Source: an uncultured bacterium (lineage in GTDB: Bacteria; Myxococcota_A; Bradymonadia; UBA7976; VGTA01). Taken from it: a DNA stretch of 64,000 nucleotides. Below are positions 8,973 to 15,731 of this stretch, in pieces; position 1 is the stretch's first letter, and each line of letters opens with the position of its first letter. Location: positions 1 through 64,000 of the forward strand of contig CALSSE010000024.1 of the NCBI GenBank assembly GCA_943788935.1. The letters are read 5' to 3'. The notes beneath the pieces are model-generated. The model was not told where the DNA came from. It did no database searches and was given only the letters and a program-made list of their open reading frames with translations. The translations under genes were made by a program, and so were the position numbers.

Positions 8973-10615
8973 GATCCAATCCCTCCTCTATGTTCACGGT
9001 AACTTTCTAATACATTTGACCACTGGTCTTTATCGCTTGGTGCTCCTCTAGAGGTTGCCTCTACGCAGCGAAATCCATCTAAGGCAGCGCTGACGATGCC
9101 TCCAGCATAACCAGCGCCTTCTCCACAAGGAAATAGACCTGATAAGCTAGGATGCTCTAGCGTTAAACGGTCTCTTGGGATCCTCACCGGAGATGAGGTC
9201 CTAGACTCAACCCCTACTACGATTGCATCGGGATGGATATATCCCTTCAGTCGTTCTCCAAAGTGCTTAAATCCCTTAAGCAGCCTTCGCTCCACCGCGT
9301 CCGGTAAAACCTCTTGAAGTGAAGTCGATGAAAGGCCTGGAATATACGAGCTCTCTGGGAGCGTCGAAGAGGGTCTGCGTTTTAAGAAATCAACGAGCCT
9401 CTGAGCGGGAGCTGTCACCCCGCTCGCCCCTGCGGAGATAAAGGCTCGACGCTCTACATCAGACTGATATTTGACACCAGCGAGAGGGTCTCTCGAATCA
9501 CTAGCGAATGGCATAAAGTCTTCTTGATCTACACTGACTACTATCCCTGAATTGGCGAAAGCACCATTTCGCTTATAAGGACTCCATCCGTTAACGACGA
9601 CCTCGCCAGGATTGGTCGCTGCAGGGGCAATGATCCCTCCAGGACACATGCAGAAAGAGAATACCCCTCTCCGGTCTGCTTGAGCTACTAGTTTATAGGC
9701 TGCTGAACCGAGATGTGTCGGTCGCTCACCATGATATTGGATATGGTCAATGAGAGTTTGAGGATGCTCCACTCTCACACCCAAAGCGAAAGGCTTGGCT
9801 TCAATCTCTACGCCCCGATGATGTAATAGCTCAAAAATATCACGAGCGGAGTGCCCGGTCGCGAGGATCACTCCTACATCAGCAAAACGCTCACTGCCAT
9901 CGGCGAGCGACACTCCCCTCAATACTCTTTTACCGGCGACCTGACTACACAATAGATCTACCACTTTGGCGTCAAAGCAGACCTCTCCTCCACAGTTGAT
10001 AATCTTCTCTCTGATCGCTTGAATGACTTTAGGTAAACGGTTGGTGCCGATGTGAGGCTGAGCTTCATATAAGATCTCTGAGGGGGCACCATGATCAACC
10101 AAGAGTTGTAAAATCGCTCTCACTGCTCCTCGTTTCTTGGAGCGAGTGTAAAGTTTACCATCCGAATAGGTCCCCGCACCGCCTTCACCAAAACAGTAAT
10201 TGGACTCAGGATTGACTAGGCCTGTCCGATTAAGAGTCGCTAGCGCCTTCCGTCTCACCCTGACGCTCTGACCTCTCTCAAGGATGACAGGCTTTAAACC
10301 TAATGAAATCGCGCGTAAGGCTGCGAAAAGCCCAGCGGGACCTGCTCCAACAATGATCACTTTAGGAGCCTGATCTGAGAGTGGCTGTAGCCTTAAGGAG
10401 GGGGGGGTCGCGCTCTGATAATCCTCTATTCGATGATATACTTGGATAGTCAACTTACATTTGAGCCGGTGTCGACGCGCATCTATTGAACGCTTCACTA
10501 ACCGATAGAAGAGAGGGTCGTCGCTCTCCATCCCTAAACGCTCTCGAAGCGAACGCTCCACACGTTGATGATCAAAGGCGTCGTCCACTGACATATCAAG
10601 GCTAAGTTTTTGCAT
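8969..10615 (-). CDS. FAD-dependent dehydrogenase of the COG2509 type
   Basis: The 548 residues match the uncharacterised FAD-dependent dehydrogenase family. There is an N-terminal 70-80-residue lead domain, then the dinucleotide-binding GAGPAG (90-95) with FAALRA and LERG. Family-typical segments follow: CFGEGGAGTYSDGKLYTR, ILATGHSARDIF, FCMCPGGIIAPA and, near the end, PCGEGAGYAGGIVSAALDG, which closes the FAD site. The enzyme is cytosolic and its substrate is unknown. It is the second gene of the operon, 21 bp after the CREST-family gene and overlapping the next gene by four bases. Neighbouring membrane and lipid-type genes suggest a lipid or isoprenoid-like substrate, but that is inference. 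Confidence 0.85.
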   Translation of the reverse strand: MQKLSLDMSVDDAFDHQRVERSLRERLGMESDDPLFYRLVKRSIDARRHRLKCKLTIQVYHRIEDYQSATPPSLRLQPLSDQAPKVIIVGAGPAGLFAALRAISLGLKPVILERGQSVRVRRKALATLNRTGLVNPESNYCFGEGGAGTYSDGKLYTRSKKRGAVRAILQLLVDHGAPSEILYEAQPHIGTNRLPKVIQAIREKIINCGGEVCFDAKVVDLLCSQVAGKRVLRGVSLADGSERFADVGVILATGHSARDIFELLHHRGVEIEAKPFALGVRVEHPQTLIDHIQYHGERPTHLGSAAYKLVAQADRRGVFSFCMCPGGIIAPAATNPGEVVVNGWSPYKRNGAFANSGIVVSVDQEDFMPFASDSRDPLAGVKYQSDVERRAFISAGASGVTAPAQRLVDFLKRRPSSTLPESSYIPGLSSTSLQEVLPDAVERRLLKGFKHFGERLKGYIHPDAIVVGVESRTSSPVRIPRDRLTLEHPSLSGLFPCGEGAGYAGGIVSAALDGFRCVEATSRGAPSDKDQWSNVLESYREHRGGIGS

Positions 10616-10636
10616 TAAATATCGCTTAACGCTCTC

Positions 10637-11395
10637 TCATGATGTGACTGTCAGCGGAGCGTTGAGCTCACTCGGCTTGATCACAATTAAAAACCGCAGG
10701 AGTAATAAGGCCGAGAGTGACCATAATAAATGCTGAAGAGTGTGGCCACTGATCAGATAACTGCTCGCTTTAGAGATCGATTGATCCCAATAGTCGCAAA
10801 GTGGAGATAAACAAAGCGCGATCAAGGATCGAGAGAGATAACGAGAGTAATGAACTGATCGTACTCTTATCAAAGAGAACAACACCAACAGCACTAAAAA
10901 CACTTCACTCATCAGTAAGTATCTTTTGTCAGAATACCAATATTCATACATCGGTGTCGCGACGGCTACCGCTTGACAGGAGATAAGCAACCACCAATGA
11001 CCCTTGAGAGGGAGTTGAGCAGACACTAAAGCAAAAGCCGTGTTCATAATCGCTAGAGACATCACTAGATGAGCGATCAGTCTAGTGAGCAGCGTAGGCG
11101 CAAAGTGATACCAAGAGATCGCCCCACCCATGGCCATCAGACTGATACAAGCGAGAGCCATACTCACCAGAACATCACGCCCTAGATCAAAACGTGGCCT
11201 CCTCGTCAAACCGTAAACCCCAACGAACATAAACAGGATCCCACTCAGGACATTTTTACCATTGGGTATCGATAAAAAACTAAATTCATCTGCATAGGAG
11301 ACCAATTGAGCCTCTAGAGGGTTTAGAGCCCAGGCACCGACACCTAACATGATCGCTAGAGATGTAAATAAAACCGTAGGATGACTCGGCGTCAT
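10637..11395 (-). CDS. CREST-superfamily membrane hydrolase, alkaline-ceramidase-like
   Basis: This 252-residue, seven-helix-type membrane protein has three conserved blocks of bacterial ceramidase-like/CREST proteins: ADEFSFLSIPNGKNVLSG near the N-terminus, SWYHFAPT in the middle, and CDYWDQ...SGHTLQHLLW at the C-terminus. In this superfamily, conserved His/Asp/Ser residues bind a metal and hydrolyse amide or other lipid bonds. The WYH, CDYWD and HTLQH segments supply such residues. It leads a four-gene operon with a flavoprotein and two polytopic membrane proteins, which suggests membrane-lipid remodelling or sphingolipid-type chemistry. The exact substrate cannot be read from sequence. Confidence 0.75.
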   Translation of the reverse strand: MTPSHPTVLFTSLAIMLGVGAWALNPLEAQLVSYADEFSFLSIPNGKNVLSGILFMFVGVYGLTRRPRFDLGRDVLVSMALACISLMAMGGAISWYHFAPTLLTRLIAHLVMSLAIMNTAFALVSAQLPLKGHWWLLISCQAVAVATPMYEYWYSDKRYLLMSEVFLVLLVLFSLIRVRSVHYSRYLSRSLIALCLSPLCDYWDQSISKASSYLISGHTLQHLLWSLSALLLLRFLIVIKPSELNAPLTVTS

Positions 11396-11572
11396 AAGTA
11401 GAATACTCTCTGACTGAGCAGGGGGGTTAAGGATAAAGATCCCAGTAATTCATATCACATGTAATAGATTTTCATGAGTCCTTGTAACTCTACATAAACA
11501 GATTATCAACTCTCACGAAGTGTAGGACTCTGATTACCTGAATTCATATCGTTCGTACTCTCATTAAGTGTA

Positions 11573-11601
11573 TTGACAAGTCTATCTGAATGGGCTATCA
11601 A
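11573..11601 (+). promoter_or_regulatory. Promoter of tRNA-Leu
   Basis: A perfect TTGACA (11573-11578), a 17-nt spacer and TATCAA (11596-11601) place the transcription start near 11608, a few bases before the mature tRNA. It is the closest match to consensus seen in the window. Confidence 0.7.
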
Positions 11602-11611
11602 GGTATGGCTC

Positions 11612-11691
11612 GCCTGGATGGTGGAATAGGTAGACACAGGAGACTTAAAATCTCCCGCTTAGGCGTGCGGGTTCGAGTCCCGCTCCAGGTA
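11612..11691 (+). tRNA. tRNA-Leu (anticodon UAA)
   Basis: The acceptor stem GCCTGGA pairs with TCCAGGT (first pair G-U) and A is the discriminator. The anticodon stem GGAGA/TCTCC encloses the loop CTTAAAA with anticodon TAA at 11646-11648. A short variable arm (CGC-TTAG-GCG) marks a class II tRNA, and the T arm is GCGGG-TTCGAGT-CCCGC. CCA is not encoded. Confidence 0.97.
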
Positions 11692-11716
11692 GTCTCTTAC
11701 GAGACAGAGCACTTTT
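11692..11716 (+). terminator. Possible tRNA terminator
   Basis: GTCTC (11692-11696), loop TTAC and GAGAC (11701-11705) form a short stem directly after the tRNA, with TTTT seven nucleotides later. The stem is only 5 bp, so it is weak and could instead act in 3' processing. Confidence 0.3.
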
Positions 11717-11784
11717 ATGACCTGTCCCCTGATCACTCCTACATCGTGTACGGCCATAAATCCTTACTTTTGAGGTGGTGAGGC

Positions 11785-14700
11785 ATGAGAAATACGAGTG
11801 AACATCAGGAAGACGAAGAGCTAGGCAAGCAGGCTAGCGAAGAGTTAGGCAAGCAGGCTAGCGAAGAGTTAGGCAAGCAGGCTGAGCGAGACGACCACTC
11901 CTCTCTCAGTGAGGATCAATCCCCACGCCCACTGATAAGGCCAAAGCTAAGAAAGCGTGATGTAGGGGTCAGCCTCACAGAGTCTAAGCCCTCATACTCC
12001 TCATCCGAGCGCTCTAGGGCTCCGCGTGGCTTAGGGTCGATGGTAGAGAATGACTCTATCAAGAGGCTCCGCAAGAGGAGAGCTGCCAAACGAGCTCTTG
12101 AAGTGATCAATCATACAAAGCAAAGAGCAAGAGACCGAGCGACTAACTCGGTGCCTAACGTAAGTGAGATTGACTTCAGTGAACGACCTGCACAGGTTGC
12201 TCCTGAGGTCACCGTTCCTCCATTAGAGATGAGTATTCCTCCAATTGAGCTCGACCCGGTTGAGCCAGATGGGATCTCCATTGATCATTGGAGTTTAGAT
12301 GAAGATGCTCTCCAAGTATTAGAGGGGATCCCTGATCACGACCTACTCCCTCCTGAAGAGCTCAACCCCGAGCAACTAAGACATATTAATCAGCCCACCA
12401 GTTCTTCTACTGATGAAGACGGTCATGACTCTCCCTCAAGCTCTCTGAAGATCACTACTGCCGAAGACTTCTTCAATGATCTTCAGTCTTGGTCGGGAGA
12501 TCATCGCACCCATGAGCTAGAGAGCTCCGCTGAGCTTCTTCAACCGGAAAACAGTGATCACGCCGATGAGCCTACTCACTCACAAGACTTACACAGAGGT
12601 ATGGTCTTATGGGAGACCCCTAGAAAAGACCTCACCCAAAGCTCAGCACATCAAATGGTGGCCTCGCCGATTATCGGTTGGGCGCTCATCCGATTACTCA
12701 ACAAGCTCAAAGGCGCTCAGACTTGGGTCGCTGAGAAGGTAACTGAACATGGTGAGAGAGGCGCTCAAGCGACTCTAAAGATCGTGTGGCCTAAACTCCT
12801 CAGCGAAAACCCTATGATGTGGCAATTTGATGCTGAGATTCAGGTAAGGGCGCTTAATCAGCTCCGACACCCATCGATCCCCGAGATCTATGGCTGGGGA
12901 GAAAATGAATCTCATAAACTTTGGTTTGCGGCGATAGAGTGGGTTGAGGGTCAAAGTTTAGCCCAGCATTTGCGTCGCAACACCCTTAACATTGAAGAAG
13001 CTGTTCAGCTCTTTATTCCACTCCTCAAGGGTCTCGCTCTCTGTCATGAACAAGGGCTCATTCATAGAAAGATTCAACCCGCCCATATCATCCTCTCCCC
13101 TCAAGGGCCAAAGTTGATCAGCTTTCAGTGGGTGGAGGAAGTAGAGGGTCAGGACATACAGCGCGATCAGCAGAGCGCCTATCAAGCCCTTGGCCAACGG
13201 CCTAAGTTTCTAGCTCCCGAGTGGATGCAGCAGTCATTAATCACCGACGCGGCAGACGTCTATGCACTAGGCGCATGTCTCTTAGAAGCGATCATCCCCC
13301 AAGCGAAGAATTGGCTAGAGGCCCCCCCTTCTTTACAGGCGAGCCTCGCCGGGGCTTTACACCCCAACCCTAATGACCGTAGCAGCGCGATTTCATTCTT
13401 GAAGGATCTCCAACTAAGTGGACGTTCGTACCTATATCGCTCCACTAGCGGTGAAGGAAGCCCTAGCGAAAAGCTAGCTCTTCATGACGTCGTTCAGCGG
13501 ATCCGAGGAAATGCGCTAGGATGGCATCTACTTCGTCATTCAACCGAGACAGAAGATGATTTCAGCCCTTGGGGTGAATATATTGAGGTGGTAGAGGCGG
13601 TAGAGAGAGCTCAAAAGTATCAACCTGAAAGATCTTTGGACCCAAGCCTCGCTCCATCGCCTTATCCTGATGTACGTCTCGACGAACTAGAGTCTAGGGA
13701 GCGCTCCCTAAAGGAGAGAGAGCGTGATCTAAGAAAGCGCGAAGAAGAGCTCAAATGGCGAGAAGAGGCGATCCGTGATCGAGAGACAGAGCTCACCGCT
13801 CGAGATATGTCTCTCCAAGAAGAGTCGAAACGTCTCGATGGAGTCAAGGCTTCACTTGATGGTAGAGAAGAGGCTGTCGTAAGACAATTACAAATGCTCG
13901 ATGATCGTCGTCAAGATCTAGAAGAAGAAGAGCGCTCTCTCAGCGAGAGAGCTCAGTCTATCACCGAAAAGGAAGATGAGGTTGAGGCGCTTAAACGAGA
14001 GCTCACCGATAAAGAGCGAGAGCGTGAAGAGGCTCTCTCGTTACTAGAGACTGAGATAGAAGCAGAGCGGGTTAGGCTACAAGAAGAAGAGCAGCTCGAA
14101 CAGCTTGAGTACCAACAACAGCTTCAACTCGAGGCGACTCGTCTGTTAGCCCAAAGAGAAGAGGCTTTAAGGGCTGCAGAAGAGGCGAAACTTCAAGCAG
14201 AGGCCGAACGACTCCACGCCACAGAAGAAGCGAACCGAGCTCGAGCTTCTTACGAGGAAGATCTCCAGAAACGTGAAGAGGAACGCACAGAGCGACAAGA
14301 AGCAGAGGGAGCCTTCGCTCGGGTCTCGCTAAGATCTAAAAAGAGGGAGGCCCCACCACCTGATGAATCCGCTCATCGTGAATTTGACTTAGATGGTCTC
14401 ATCTTTCGCGCTCGCTACTGCCCTGCTGGTTCAGGATGGTTTGGCTCGGATCATGAAGGGGCTAAAGTAGAAGAGAGACCGCGACATCGATCTCAATTTG
14501 ACCGTGGTTTCTGGTTAATGGAGACCCCGGTGACCCAATCTCAATGGGAAGCTCTTATGGAGGGAAATCCTAGCACTCATAAAGGATCTGAGCTCCCTAT
14601 CGAGGGGATCACATGGGTAGAGGCAGCGCTCTTTTGTAATGCCCTAAGCATTGCCTTTGGCCTAGAAGAGGTCTATGACTTCGACGGTGATCCTGCACTC

Positions 14701-15174
14701 TCCAAGCATCGCCTCAAGGTACATTGGCGTTACCATGCTAATGGCTTCCGATTACCCACCGAAGCGGAATGGGAATATGCTGCTAAGAGTGGTTTGACCG
14801 GACAGCGGCATACTTACACTCTTGGTGATGACCTCAATGAGGTTGGCTGGTTTACTCAAAACGCTCATAACCGCGCCCATCCTGTAGGTCTTAAAGCACC
14901 CAATCGTTGGGGACTCTACGACCTGTGTGGTAATGTTTGGGAATGGTGTCATGATGAGTGGCGAAAAGATGCTTATCGACAACGGGTAGAAGACCCGAGC
15001 CCTAACCCTGTCGCTTATAACCCACAACTCACCCCTCGAGTCGTCCGCGGTGGCGCTTGGTATGATTACCCGTCAGCGTGCAGAATCGCGACTCGTCCGG
15101 GTCAGGATACAAACCAGGGGTATGGCATTGGCCTAAGGCCTTATCTACCGTATTCTCCCACCTCAGATACCTAA
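11785..15174 (+). CDS. Pseudokinase / coiled-coil / FGE-sulfatase-like fusion protein
   Basis: The 1129 residues comprise four parts: an N-terminal low-complexity region with three EELGKQA[SE] octapeptides; a Hanks-type kinase fold (about 290-560); a long charged coiled coil (about 630-850); and an FGE-sulfatase-like domain (about 870-1129; GFRLPTEAEWEYA, CGNVWEW, VVRGGAWYD). The kinase ATP lysine appears retained (ATLKIV). However, the catalytic HRD is HRK (about 427) and the metal-binding DFG is SFQ (about 446), so phosphotransfer should be lost. The APEW motif survives. No signal peptide or transmembrane helix is seen, so it is probably cytoplasmic. Active kinases joined to FGE-like domains are known in myxobacteria; here the kinase fold probably acts as a scaffold. 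ATG 11785 follows a GAGGTGGTGAGG ribosome site. Confidence 0.85.
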   Translation: MRNTSEHQEDEELGKQASEELGKQASEELGKQAERDDHSSLSEDQSPRPLIRPKLRKRDVGVSLTESKPSYSSSERSRAPRGLGSMVENDSIKRLRKRRAAKRALEVINHTKQRARDRATNSVPNVSEIDFSERPAQVAPEVTVPPLEMSIPPIELDPVEPDGISIDHWSLDEDALQVLEGIPDHDLLPPEELNPEQLRHINQPTSSSTDEDGHDSPSSSLKITTAEDFFNDLQSWSGDHRTHELESSAELLQPENSDHADEPTHSQDLHRGMVLWETPRKDLTQSSAHQMVASPIIGWALIRLLNKLKGAQTWVAEKVTEHGERGAQATLKIVWPKLLSENPMMWQFDAEIQVRALNQLRHPSIPEIYGWGENESHKLWFAAIEWVEGQSLAQHLRRNTLNIEEAVQLFIPLLKGLALCHEQGLIHRKIQPAHIILSPQGPKLISFQWVEEVEGQDIQRDQQSAYQALGQRPKFLAPEWMQQSLITDAADVYALGACLLEAIIPQAKNWLEAPPSLQASLAGALHPNPNDRSSAISFLKDLQLSGRSYLYRSTSGEGSPSEKLALHDVVQRIRGNALGWHLLRHSTETEDDFSPWGEYIEVVEAVERAQKYQPERSLDPSLAPSPYPDVRLDELESRERSLKERERDLRKREEELKWREEAIRDRETELTARDMSLQEESKRLDGVKASLDGREEAVVRQLQMLDDRRQDLEEEERSLSERAQSITEKEDEVEALKRELTDKEREREEALSLLETEIEAERVRLQEEEQLEQLEYQQQLQLEATRLLAQREEALRAAEEAKLQAEAERLHATEEANRARASYEEDLQKREEERTERQEAEGAFARVSLRSKKREAPPPDESAHREFDLDGLIFRARYCPAGSGWFGSDHEGAKVEERPRHRSQFDRGFWLMETPVTQSQWEALMEGNPSTHKGSELPIEGITWVEAALFCNALSIAFGLEEVYDFDGDPALSKHRLKVHWRYHANGFRLPTEAEWEYAAKSGLTGQRHTYTLGDDLNEVGWFTQNAHNRAHPVGLKAPNRWGLYDLCGNVWEWCHDEWRKDAYRQRVEDPSPNPVAYNPQLTPRVVRGGAWYDYPSACRIATRPGQDTNQGYGIGLRPYLPYSPTSDT
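11815..11886 (+). repeat. 24-bp tandem repeat, three units
   Basis: GAAGAGYTAGGCAAGCAGGC plus four further bases (AGC or a variant) is repeated three times in frame, encoding EELGKQAS, EELGKQAS and EELGKQAE near the N-terminus of the pseudokinase. The copies are almost identical, so the duplication is recent. Confidence 0.95.
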
Positions 15175-15179
15175 CGCTT

Positions 15180-15217
15180 TATCATGAGAGGAGCGCTCTA
15201 TCATGAGAGGAGCGCCT
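15180..15217. repeat. 19-bp direct duplication across a gene end
   Basis: TATCATGAGAGGAGCGC occurs at 15180 and again at 15199. The second copy contains the last codons and stop of the YkgJ-type gene on the minus strand; the first lies just downstream in the convergent gap. Confidence 0.85.
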
Positions 15218-15731
15218 CAACAGTGAGAGACACCCGATCTATCTCAGGATCGGGCTTCTCCCGACCTTCATCTAGGGCGTATCTCCAATCGATGAGCGCA
15301 GTCATGGTGTTGAGAGTCTCGATATTGATCCAATCACCCACCTCGAGCATATTCATCCCGCGCTTGAAATTTTTGGGGCAAGCATCAATCCCCTCACGTT
15401 TCTCATCAATCTGAACCAAGACCGGCGCCCCATGACTTCTACAGACCACAGGTCGAGCCTCATAAATGGAGCAGAGACCCTCTTCATTCAATAGGGTACA
15501 TCGAGTACCTCGATGTGGATCCTGCGTGGCGAGCTGCTTGAGAGAGACGACCAGCGCCGGATCATCAAGAAGGAAACGCTTAATTTGATCAGCCTCGACT
15601 CTAGTGACGCTCAGCTCAGGCGCACAACAATCATGACATCCTGATGAGCAGTTTATCTCACTGTGGTGCTTGGTGGAGAGACGCTCAAACTCGGCGTCTA
15701 CCTTCTCCTGTAAGTTGAGATACTCCCTCAC
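15201..15731 (-). CDS. YkgJ-family cysteine-cluster protein
   Basis: This is a 176-residue soluble protein with the cysteine pattern of the YkgJ (CxxCxxCC, Fe-S/zinc) family: CSSGCHDCC near residues 28-36, then CTLLNEEGLCSIYEARPVVCRSHG further on. Members are thought to bind an iron-sulphur cluster or zinc, with no defined reaction in most cases. Its GTG start overlaps the stop of the upstream TIG lipoprotein gene (GTGA), so the two are probably co-translated. Whether this reflects a functional link, such as modification of the lipoprotein, is not known. Confidence 0.82.
   Translation of the reverse strand: MREYLNLQEKVDAEFERLSTKHHSEINCSSGCHDCCAPELSVTRVEADQIKRFLLDDPALVVSLKQLATQDPHRGTRCTLLNEEGLCSIYEARPVVCRSHGAPVLVQIDEKREGIDACPKNFKRGMNMLEVGDWINIETLNTMTALIDWRYALDEGREKPDPEIDRVSLTVEALLS

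Noticed and set aside
11590..11781. Small frame overlapping tRNA-Leu
   Set aside because: It runs through the tRNA body and has no ribosome site; the tRNA fold and promoter explain the region.
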